Of a DNA stretch of 49,577 nucleotides, positions 27,440 to 34,698 are shown in pieces. The stretch is from CAYJLC01 sp964370735 (GTDB lineage Bacteria > Bacillota > Clostridia > Oscillospirales > Butyricicoccaceae): the NCBI GenBank assembly GCA_964370735.1, contig CAYJLC010000011.1, positions 1 through 49,577 of the forward strand. Direction: 5' to 3'. Position numbers and translations under genes: made by a program. The notes under the pieces were generated by a model. That model was not told the DNA's origin and did no database searches. It saw only the letters and a program-made list of their open reading frames with translations. Positions within the stretch are counted from its first letter, which is position 1. Each line of letters begins with the position of its first letter.

Positions 27440-29374
27440 TTAATTATCTAAAATATTTAGTGCGAACATATATCCATCTTGTACGGCATCTTTAACAAGT
27501 CCAACTCTGTTACAGTCGCCTAAGATATAAGTTTCTGGAGTGATACCAAAGAATGATTGTGCCAAAGCTTTCTCTGAACGAAGACCAGTTGCGATAATAA
27601 CATTATCAGCCTTGATTTGTTTTTCGTTTCCGTCAGCATCACGAACTAGAACATAATCATCACCAATTTCTAAAGTTGATGTGTTAATCATCGTTTTAAT
27701 TGTTGGTAATTCTTTAATTCTTTCGTTGATAGCTACTTTATAAATATTATTTGCAGCTTGGTTTAACATACCAGTCATTTCAACAACTGTTGCATTTTTG
27801 CCCATTTCTCCTAAGTCGATAGAAAGTTCACAACCGATAGTACCACCACCGATTATTACAACGTCTTGACCCATTTCACGAAGTTTTGGGAATACGCTTA
27901 CGCAGTCGATAACATGGTTTTTATCAGCACCTTTAATTGGTGGGCAGAATGGTTTTGCACCAACTGCAACCATTAAAACGTCAGGGTTTAAAGCTTCTAC
28001 ATTTTCATAAGTTGCTTCAAAGCCTAATTTAACATCAATATCAGTTTTAGAAATTGCATTGATTTGGTGTTTCATATAGTCGTTTAAGTCACGTTTTGTT
28101 TCAACATAATCTGAGAAACGAATTGTTCCACCTAATTTGTCATTTTTCTCTAAAAGAGTAACTTTGTGGCCTCTTTCATAAGCTGTGATTGCAGCTCTCA
28201 TACCAGCAGGGCCACCACCGATTATAACAACATTCTTCTTGTTACAAGCCTTTGTGCCTAGAGGATATGCTTCTTCTTTATTAAATCTTGGGTTTACAGA
28301 ACATCCAACATTTGACGCTCTTGTTGCCATTGGGAAACAATATAAACAGCGTAGACATGGCATAATTTCGTCCGAACGGTTTTCATAAGCTTTTTGTGCC
28401 CATTTTGGGTCAGCTACCATAGGACGACCGATACATACTGCATCACAATAGCCTTCGGCAACTAATTTTTCTGCATTTTCTGGGTTTTGGATAGCACCAA
28501 CAGCTGTGATTGGAATAGATTTAACTCTATCTTTGATATATTTTGTTAAATCAGCGTTTACCATGTGTGGGTGGATAGCGTGAGGAGCCATTCTGATATT
28601 ACCTGTCATAATCATATCAGCACCAACAGAAATGTTAGCCATATCAAGTAAGCCTTCATTACCCATATCTTCAAGGAAGCGTGCAACTTCGTCTATGTCG
28701 TTTAAGTCGCCACAAATCCAATCTTTTCCGTTAATTCTCATATCAATTGGGAAGTCTTTACCAACAGCTTTTCTCATAGCTTGTAAAACCATTCTTGGGA
28801 AACGAATTCTGTTTTCATAAGAACCACCATATTCGTCAGTTCTTTTGTTCCAAGAAGATGATAAGAATTCAGAAATTAACCAACCATGAGCAAAGTGAGC
28901 TGTTACCATATCGAAGCCAACTTTTTTTGCAGTTGCAGAAGAAACACCGAAGTCACGAGCGATTTCTTCCATCATTTCTGGAGTTAAAGCTTTGATTTCA
29001 GCACCATCGTGTTTTCTTGTGCCAGCAGTAGGACCATAAACAAAATCAGATTTCATAAATGAACCATATTCGCCACAGTGCATAATTTCGATAGAAACTA
29101 GCGAACCACCTTGACGCCAAAATTCAAGTTCAGCTTTAGTTTTTAAAGCAATATCTCTGTTTGTAAGTTCAAATGGAGATGTATTTCTAGCTGCAATCAT
29201 AGTTTTTTTGTCGGTGTTAACAAATCCACCACCTAAAACGATAAGTCCAGCGCCACCAGTTGCTTTTTCTCTTGATTTTTGAGAGTCAATTGGAGATGCG
29301 ATAATTCTGTTTCTTAGAGTAACAGGTCCGACTTTTAGTGGTTTAAATAAATTTTCGAATTTTGATTTTTGCAT
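27440..29374 (-). CDS. Fe-S flavoenzyme of the old-yellow-enzyme / 2,4-dienoyl-CoA reductase family
   Basis: The 644-residue protein has an N-terminal FMN-binding TIM barrel (LFKPLKVGPVTLRNRI, AHFAHGWLISEFLSSSWNKRTDEYGGS). A [4Fe-4S] cluster motif follows with C340, C343, C346 and C358 (CLRCLYCF then GCSVNP). Two dinucleotide folds come next (VVIIGGGPAGMRAA near 385 and VVIIGGGTIGCEL near 505) for FAD and NAD(P)H. The layout matches FadH, BaiCD/BaiH and related enoate reductases. The cluster spacing CxxCxxC differs from the more usual CxGCNxxC. The substrate is unknown; an unsaturated carboxylate is a reasonable guess given the transporter next door. Confidence 0.88.
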   Translation of the reverse strand: MQKSKFENLFKPLKVGPVTLRNRIIASPIDSQKSREKATGGAGLIVLGGGFVNTDKKTMIAARNTSPFELTNRDIALKTKAELEFWRQGGSLVSIEIMHCGEYGSFMKSDFVYGPTAGTRKHDGAEIKALTPEMMEEIARDFGVSSATAKKVGFDMVTAHFAHGWLISEFLSSSWNKRTDEYGGSYENRIRFPRMVLQAMRKAVGKDFPIDMRINGKDWICGDLNDIDEVARFLEDMGNEGLLDMANISVGADMIMTGNIRMAPHAIHPHMVNADLTKYIKDRVKSIPITAVGAIQNPENAEKLVAEGYCDAVCIGRPMVADPKWAQKAYENRSDEIMPCLRCLYCFPMATRASNVGCSVNPRFNKEEAYPLGTKACNKKNVVIIGGGPAGMRAAITAYERGHKVTLLEKNDKLGGTIRFSDYVETKRDLNDYMKHQINAISKTDIDVKLGFEATYENVEALNPDVLMVAVGAKPFCPPIKGADKNHVIDCVSVFPKLREMGQDVVIIGGGTIGCELSIDLGEMGKNATVVEMTGMLNQAANNIYKVAINERIKELPTIKTMINTSTLEIGDDYVLVRDADGNEKQIKADNVIIATGLRSEKALAQSFFGITPETYILGDCNRVGLVKDAVQDGYMFALNILDN

Positions 29375-29388
29375 AATAAATTCCTTTC

Positions 29389-30267
29389 TTATTCGTAAAT
29401 TTCTAAATCATTTGAGAAAATTACTTCGCCTTTGAAGTTTTCTTTAACTTCTTCTACCATATATTCTTCAAGTTCACTTTTAATTTCTTCTAAATTACCA
29501 TTTTTATGTGCATCTTTTCCTAGTAAATAAACTGGGTGATAAAGTAGCACTTTTTTTACGTCAGCTTCAGCTGCTGCTTTTCCAACATCAAGAGATGAAG
29601 TATGTATTGTTCCGTGATAATTTTGCCAAACTGGAGGTCTTGATGCTAAATTTTTTGTAGGATAAACCTCGTGGACTAAAATATCAGCACCTTTTGCAAG
29701 TTCGATAAGACCGTTGCAAGGGCCTTTGTCACCAGAAATTACGATAGTTTTATCAGGTGTTACAAATTTAAATGCAAATGAGTCTTCGATATGAGATACT
29801 AAAATCGCGTAAACTTTTACAAGTTCGTCTTCGTAACATAGACCTGGTTCTGAAATTTCAGTAACATTAACTGTGCCACCAGCAGGGTCCATTTTTTGGA
29901 TACCGTTAATTCTCTCATCATAGTCAAACTCATACGCTTTTTGCATATAATCTACGAATTTTTTTGTACCTTTAGGTCCTACAACATTTAAAGCTTCGTT
30001 TCTACCAACAATCCACGGTGTCATCATTAAGTCTGGAAAACCTAATGTGTGGTCTGAATGCAAATGAGTTATAAAAGCGTGCTTTAAATTTCTAGGTGCT
30101 AAAGCTTTGACACCTTTTTTGAAAGCTGCGTTTGCTTGCCTTACAACATTTGAGCCAACGTCTACTAAATAAGAATTGTCACCTACAACTACTGCGACAC
30201 AAGGTCCTGAACGTTTAGGGTCTGGGTCTGGAGTTCCTGAACCTAACATTACTACTTTTGTTTCCAT
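29389..30267 (-). CDS. Metallo-beta-lactamase-fold hydrolase (RNase Z / arylsulfatase-like group)
   Basis: The 292-residue protein has the metal motif HLHSDH (residues 68-73), an SGD segment (ISGDKGPC) and a late YHGTIHTSS segment, all typical of the MBL fold. The overall pattern (VVMLGSGTPDPDPKRSGPC at the start) resembles RNase-Z-like and ElaC-type hydrolases. Its position in front of a reductase and a carboxylate transporter suggests a small-molecule esterase or lactonase role. The start at 30267 (METKVVML) is supported by a GAGGAA ribosome site and gives the usual N-terminus. It is first in the operon. Confidence 0.85.
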   Translation of the reverse strand: METKVVMLGSGTPDPDPKRSGPCVAVVVGDNSYLVDVGSNVVRQANAAFKKGVKALAPRNLKHAFITHLHSDHTLGFPDLMMTPWIVGRNEALNVVGPKGTKKFVDYMQKAYEFDYDERINGIQKMDPAGGTVNVTEISEPGLCYEDELVKVYAILVSHIEDSFAFKFVTPDKTIVISGDKGPCNGLIELAKGADILVHEVYPTKNLASRPPVWQNYHGTIHTSSLDVGKAAAEADVKKVLLYHPVYLLGKDAHKNGNLEEIKSELEEYMVEEVKENFKGEVIFSNDLEIYE

Positions 30268-30348
30268 AAATTCCTCTTTCTGAAATATTGGAATAAAACA
30301 TTCCAAATATAGCTATAAACATAAGTTGTCTTATGACTTTATATAGTT

Positions 30349-30377
30349 ATTATACATAATCATTCTGTCTAAAGCAA
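30349..30377 (-). promoter_or_regulatory. Promoter of the MBL-reductase-transporter operon
   Basis: On the minus strand there is a -35 box TTGCTT (30372-30377), a 17-base spacer and a -10 box TATAAT (30349-30354), leaving a leader of about 75 bases. Confidence 0.75.
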
Positions 30378-30591
30378 TAGATTTTTATGCATTTTGTCAT
30401 TTTCGTATGCTTGCACAAGAAAATGATGTTTTTGCAAATTCGGAAAACGTTTGGATTGGGTTTATTGCACAAATAACTTTGTTGTCCAAAAAAACATAAC
30501 TTTTGGATAAAGTAGAAAACTTTGAGCTTATAAAAAATTAAAGGTAAATTAACCTAATGATTAGATAGAATTACAAATAAAAAAACCCACA

Positions 30592-30620
30592 TTGACAGTA
30601 GAAAAAATGTGTGATATAAT
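30592..30620 (+). promoter_or_regulatory. Consensus promoter of the methyltransferase gene
   Basis: A perfect -35 box TTGACA (30592-30597), a 17-base spacer and a perfect -10 box TATAAT (30615-30620). The first in-frame ATG (30621) touches the -10 box and would precede the transcript, so the real start must be further on. Confidence 0.85.
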
Positions 30621-30677
30621 ATGTTAAACTTTGGAAATAATTGCTATTTTATGAATGGTCAGAACGGAGATTATGAA

Positions 30678-31346
30678 ATGTCGATAGAGAAAATGGCTGA
30701 TTTTTTTACTGCGCGTGTAGACGAGTATGAGCCAAGGATGTTAAATCAGGTCGAAGGTTGCGCCGATGCTTATGTCAAAATGGCTGAAATAGTGGGGGAA
30801 ATTCAAAAAAAATGCGACAAACCTATTAAATTACTCGATTTAGGTTGTGGGACAGGGCTGGAACTAGACGAAATTTTTAAATTAGCGCCGAATATTAAAG
30901 TGACAGGAATTGACCTTACACAAGCTATGCTCGATAAATTAGAAGAAAAGCATCGCGATAAGGGTATAGAATTGATTTGTGGAAGCTATTTTGAAGTACC
31001 GTTTTTTATAAATAAATACGATGTTGTGATTTCATTTCAAACTATGCATCATTTTTCGAAAGATAAAAAAATAAAGCTATACGAAAAAATTTCGGAAAGC
31101 TTGTCAGATAATTGTGTTTATATTGAGTGTGATTATATGGTGGAAAATCAGTCGGATGAGGATTTATATTTTGCAGAAAATGCACGTTTAAGACAAGAAC
31201 TAAATATTTCTGAAGATGAGTTTTATCATTATGATACTCCATGTACGATAGAAAATCAGATAGAAATGTTCTATAAAGCGAATTTTTCGGATGTTAAAGT
31301 GGTATTTCGTAAGGAAAATACGACTATGATTGTCGCAAAAAAATAA
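30678..31346 (+). CDS. Class I SAM-dependent methyltransferase
   Basis: The 222-residue protein has the class I SAM-binding motif LLDLGCGTGLELDEIF (residues 52-67), the acidic residue of motif II (VTGIDLTQAMLDKL) and VVISFQTMHHF, in the usual order. The substrate cannot be named; the family includes small-molecule and tRNA methyltransferases. The start at 30678 (MSIEKMADFF) is chosen because a CGGAG site lies 8 bases before it and the upstream ATGs fall at or near the -10 box. It is monocistronic, with a consensus promoter and a perfect palindromic terminator. Confidence 0.88.
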   Translation: MSIEKMADFFTARVDEYEPRMLNQVEGCADAYVKMAEIVGEIQKKCDKPIKLLDLGCGTGLELDEIFKLAPNIKVTGIDLTQAMLDKLEEKHRDKGIELICGSYFEVPFFINKYDVVISFQTMHHFSKDKKIKLYEKISESLSDNCVYIECDYMVENQSDEDLYFAENARLRQELNISEDEFYHYDTPCTIENQIEMFYKANFSDVKVVFRKENTTMIVAKK

Positions 31347-31350
31347 AATT

Positions 31351-31380
31351 AAGAGGCTGTCGCAATTGCGACAGCCTCTT
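31351..31380. terminator. Perfect palindromic bidirectional terminator
   Basis: A 30-base perfect palindrome has arms AAGAGGCTGTCGCAA and its complement, between the convergent methyltransferase and LacI genes. It differs at one base from the terminator at 49491-49520. Confidence 0.9.
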
Positions 31381-31384
31381 AATT

Positions 31385-32374
31385 TTAAAGATTTATTACA
31401 CTTGCACGTTTTACAAGTTCGGTTGGAATAATACACATAATAGGGATTGTTCTTTGTTCTAAAACTTTCTCTTTTAGTAAAATGAGCGCTCTTTCAGCCA
31501 TAAATTCCGTTGGAATTTTAGCAGTTGTAAGCGGAGGCGTCATAAATCTTACGGCAGCGATATCGTTTATTCCAACGACGCTTATATCCTCGGGGATTTT
31601 CAATCCCTGTTCATAAGCACCTCTGAAACAGCCAGCGGCGATTGTATCATTCGCAGCAATTATAGCCGTAGGGCGATTTTTAAGACTTGCAAACTCTTTG
31701 AAGAATTCATAGCCATATTTGGCATGATATTCACCAATTCTCTCATATTCTTCTTCGAAAATGCCTAACTTTTTCATATAATTTTCAAAAGCTAGATTTC
31801 TTGAGTCGTTTATAAGAGTGTTTTCATCATCAAATTCTTTTGAGCCTATGTAGGCGATTTTTTTATGTCCACATTCAATTAAATAGTCAACAATATTCTG
31901 GATAGTAGAGGTTAAATCTACCACAACAGAATCATATTTTGAACGATTAGGAGAACTATCAACAAAAACTAACGGTTTTGAAAAGCTTTCAAGCTTTGCT
32001 ACTTGATTACGGCTGAAATTTCCTATGCAAATTAACCCATCTAAAGGTTTTACAGTTTCTTTTGAATCTTCGACATCAATTACAGACACTTTAAAGCCTT
32101 CATCTGTAATTAATTGTTTTAAAGACATACGAATTGTAAGATAATATGGGTCGATAAGCTCCTCTTCTTGGTTATAAGATGAGCAAATTCCGATTTTTAA
32201 TTTACGTTTTCTAGGAGCTTTTGGCTTTGGTTCATATTCAAGCTCGCTTGCGATTTCGAAAATTCTGCGTTTAGTTTCTGCTTGTGCATTTAGTGTATCA
32301 TCTTGGTTTAAAACCCTTGATACAGTAGTTATAGAAACACCTGCTCGTGCTGCTATTTCTTTGATAGTTGACAT
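31385..32374 (-). CDS. LacI-family transcriptional regulator (sugar regulon)
   Basis: The 329-residue protein begins with the LacI helix-turn-helix STIKEIAARAGVSITTVSRVLNQ. A less typical hinge (EYEPKPKAPRKRKLKIG) and a sugar-sensor domain follow (KKIAYIGSKEFDD, PTAIIAANDTIAAGCFRGAYEQG, TAKIPTEFMAERA). The pattern resembles the GalR/EbgR branch of Firmicutes, an impression only. It ends the exporter operon, 5 bases after the EamA gene. A TTTTAGTAAAA element at the operon promoter suggests autoregulation, and the same motif sits at the ABC sugar operon next door. Confidence 0.9.
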   Translation of the reverse strand: MSTIKEIAARAGVSITTVSRVLNQDDTLNAQAETKRRIFEIASELEYEPKPKAPRKRKLKIGICSSYNQEEELIDPYYLTIRMSLKQLITDEGFKVSVIDVEDSKETVKPLDGLICIGNFSRNQVAKLESFSKPLVFVDSSPNRSKYDSVVVDLTSTIQNIVDYLIECGHKKIAYIGSKEFDDENTLINDSRNLAFENYMKKLGIFEEEYERIGEYHAKYGYEFFKEFASLKNRPTAIIAANDTIAAGCFRGAYEQGLKIPEDISVVGINDIAAVRFMTPPLTTAKIPTEFMAERALILLKEKVLEQRTIPIMCIIPTELVKRASVINL

Positions 32375-32379
32375 TTAAA

Positions 32380-33249
32380 TCACCCTGCCTTTTTTTTCTT
32401 TGAAAATTTCACTTCAGAAATTAAGACTGCACCGAAAATTATGGCAGCACCTAAAATCATACGACTTGTTACTTGTTCACTAAGTATTATAACAGAAAAT
32501 AACATTCCGAAAACAGATTCCGTAGATAAAATTATCGCAGCTTTTGTTTCGTCAACGTATTTTTGTGAAATAGTTTGAAGAAAATAGGAGAATGCGGTGC
32601 TGATTAAACCGAGATATAAAACTGCAAGTATGCTGTCTTGGCTCGGAGCAATGCTTAAAGCTTCGCCGGAGAAAAGAAGTCCGACTAGTGATAATGAAAA
32701 TGCAGTTGCCATTTGCAAGAAATTTAATATTTCAGGACGAATTTTTTCTACAAATACGCCTGTTAAATAAATTTGGAATGCAAAGCAAATAGCACACACT
32801 AGGGTTAAGCTGTCGCCAAGTCCTAGTGAAAAATCGCTTTGAAGAGATAAAACTCCTGCACCGATTATAGCTAAGGCTGCACCGATAATATTTTGTAAAC
32901 TCGCTTTTTTCTTTGAGAAGATATATGCGATAAATGGCACAAATACCACGTTTGTAGCCGTTAAAAATGCGTTTTTAGAAGGAGTTGTAAATTGTAGTGC
33001 AAATGTTTGGATGAAAAATGCTCCAAATAGGAATACACCAAGCAAAATACCACATTTTAATTCTTCTTTTGTTATATTTTTTATTTTTTTGAAGGCTAAA
33101 ATAGTCATAATTACAGTGCCGATGAAAAATCTGACTGTCATTATTTGAAGTGTAGTCATAGATTCGAGCGCAATGTCACTTGCGACAAATCCGCCACCCC
33201 AAACAATTGTTACGATAAGTAAGCCTAAAATACCTAAATATTTTTTCAT
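32380..33249 (-). CDS. EamA/DMT-family transporter
   Basis: This 289-residue protein has ten hydrophobic segments in two EamA repeats, the first beginning GLLIVTIVWGGGFVASDIALES and the second marked by the TPSKNAFLTATNVVFVPFIAYI region. Such DMT proteins usually export metabolites or amino acids. The start at 33249 (MKKYLGILG) has a GGAG site 7 bases upstream; the longer frame would overlap the MATE gene and lacks one. It lies between the MATE and LacI genes and ends with a basic SKKKKAG tail. Confidence 0.85.
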   Translation of the reverse strand: MKKYLGILGLLIVTIVWGGGFVASDIALESMTTLQIMTVRFFIGTVIMTILAFKKIKNITKEELKCGILLGVFLFGAFFIQTFALQFTTPSKNAFLTATNVVFVPFIAYIFSKKKASLQNIIGAALAIIGAGVLSLQSDFSLGLGDSLTLVCAICFAFQIYLTGVFVEKIRPEILNFLQMATAFSLSLVGLLFSGEALSIAPSQDSILAVLYLGLISTAFSYFLQTISQKYVDETKAAIILSTESVFGMLFSVIILSEQVTSRMILGAAIIFGAVLISEVKFSKKKKAG

Positions 33250-33260
33250 TAATGCTCCTT

Positions 33261-34619
33261 TTAGGTTATGTTTTTTGCCCATCTACCTCGTTTAATAAAG
33301 TTGAAGGCTGTAAAAAGTTTTAATATTTCTAAACTTTCTACGCATAAATATACATAAACTAATCCTAAAGTTGTAAAATTTGCTAAAATCATAGAAACTG
33401 GAACCATTGCAATCCACAAAAATCCACCATCCATAATTAATGTAGATAATGCGTCGCCACCAGACCTTACGATATGGAATGAACACACATACATAGAATA
33501 AACTGGTATTAAAAATCCTTTTATTCGTACAATGCTTATGATAGTTTGGTTGATTTCGTCAGAATAATTGTAAAGCATTGGTATAAATGGTGCTGATAAA
33601 AATAAAATAACAGTAACAATTAGTCCGACCATTCCTCCGAATGTGATTAATTTTAGTGAATTCTCCTTAGCACTAGCAATTTCTCCAGCACCAAGTTTTT
33701 TGCCAACCATAATTGATACTGACGATGAAAGACCACCAAAAATTACAAATGAAAGACCGAAAACAGTGTCTGCAACAGAAATTGCCGACATTAAACTTTC
33801 GTTAACTTTCATATAAGATGCAAAAACTGTTGCTTGACCGACAGAAAACATAAGTTCATTAATCATTAAAGGGAAGGCAATGCGTATTAAATTTTTGAAT
33901 AAATCTTTGTCATACGATAAAATTTCTTTGATTTTAAGTTCGAAATTGTATTTTTTGAGATAAATTATAGAAAAATACAGTGAAAGTTCTACAATTCTTG
34001 CAACGAGTGTTGCGATAGCTGCTCCGGCAACACCAAGTTCTGGTGCACCAAAATTTCCGTAAATTAAAAGGTAGTTTAAAGTAACATTTACTAAAACAGT
34101 AGTAATTCCGATTTTGAGTTGAGGTTTATTAACACCAACAGCACGAAGGCAGATTGAAGTCGCAAAAGACATTGCGTATGGAATATAGGAAAATTTTATA
34201 TAAACCATATATTCATTCGTTAAATTTATTATATTGTCAGTATCAGAAAAAAGTCCGATTATCTGATTTGGAAAAAGCCAAATAAGTGACATAAATACAA
34301 ATCCGACTATAAAAGCTAGGTTTATAATAATATTAAACACTTTTTGACATTTTTTAAGTTCTTTTGCTCCATAATATTGCGAGATAAAAATAGATGCAGC
34401 ACCAGTTAATCCGAAAACTACTGAATGGCAAATAAGGTAGTATTTATTTGCGACAGCAACGGCTGTGAGTGCATCTGGACTTACCGAACCTATCATTATG
34501 TTATCAATCAAATTTACGAAAGAAGTAACAAAAGATTGCAACATAATTGGTATGGCAATCGCGAAAACTTGCATATAGAATTCGCGACTACCAATTAATT
34601 TGTTAAATATTTTATTCAT
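33261..34619 (-). CDS. MATE-family efflux transporter
   Basis: The 452-residue protein has twelve predicted helices and clear MATE features: FAIAIPIMLQSFVTSFVNLIDNIMIG at the N-terminus, GAASIFISQYYGA in the fourth-helix region, and the repeat GGLSSSVSIMVGKKLGAGE in the second half. MATE proteins export drugs or metabolites with sodium or protons. It is first in the exporter-LacI operon, with a weak AGGG ribosome site. It is far more canonical than the exporter at 5527-6828. Confidence 0.92.
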   Translation of the reverse strand: MNKIFNKLIGSREFYMQVFAIAIPIMLQSFVTSFVNLIDNIMIGSVSPDALTAVAVANKYYLICHSVVFGLTGAASIFISQYYGAKELKKCQKVFNIIINLAFIVGFVFMSLIWLFPNQIIGLFSDTDNIINLTNEYMVYIKFSYIPYAMSFATSICLRAVGVNKPQLKIGITTVLVNVTLNYLLIYGNFGAPELGVAGAAIATLVARIVELSLYFSIIYLKKYNFELKIKEILSYDKDLFKNLIRIAFPLMINELMFSVGQATVFASYMKVNESLMSAISVADTVFGLSFVIFGGLSSSVSIMVGKKLGAGEIASAKENSLKLITFGGMVGLIVTVILFLSAPFIPMLYNYSDEINQTIISIVRIKGFLIPVYSMYVCSFHIVRSGGDALSTLIMDGGFLWIAMVPVSMILANFTTLGLVYVYLCVESLEILKLFTAFNFIKRGRWAKNIT

Positions 34620-34651
34620 TATAAACCCTAAGCCTTAAAATTTCTACTTAT

Positions 34652-34680
34652 ATCATATACTTTTTTATGGCGTATTGCAA
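34652..34680 (-). promoter_or_regulatory. Promoter of the MATE-EamA-LacI operon
   Basis: On the minus strand there is a -35 box TTGCAA (34675-34680), a 17-base spacer and a -10 box TATGAT (34652-34657). The TTTTAGTAAAA element (34684-34694) sits 3 bases upstream of the -35 box. Confidence 0.7.
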
Positions 34681-34683
34681 GCG

Positions 34684-34694
34684 TTTTAGTAAAA
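34684..34694. promoter_or_regulatory. Candidate LacI operator TTTTAGTAAAA
   Basis: An 11-base palindrome around a central G, placed next to the -35 box of the operon that encodes a LacI regulator. The same half-sites occur at 43641-43651 and 43660-43667. Confidence 0.55.
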
Positions 34695-34698
34695 AAAT

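Larger units (their letters stand above)
30268..30677. other. Divergent intergenic region with two promoters and inverted repeats
   Basis: No gene is seen in these 410 bases. They hold the minus-strand promoter of the MBL operon, the plus-strand promoter of the methyltransferase, a cre-like GGAAAACGTTTGGA (30442-30455), TCCAAAA-N9-TTTTGGA (30484-30506) and a GGTAAATTAACC palindrome variant (30543-30554). A TTGGAAT/ATTCCAA repeat lies in the MBL leader. Confidence 0.7.

Noticed and set aside
30621..30677. Upstream in-frame ATGs of the methyltransferase
   Set aside because: The first ATG touches a perfect -10 box and would not be transcribed. The ATG at 30651 has no ribosome site, while 30678 has CGGAG at good spacing.
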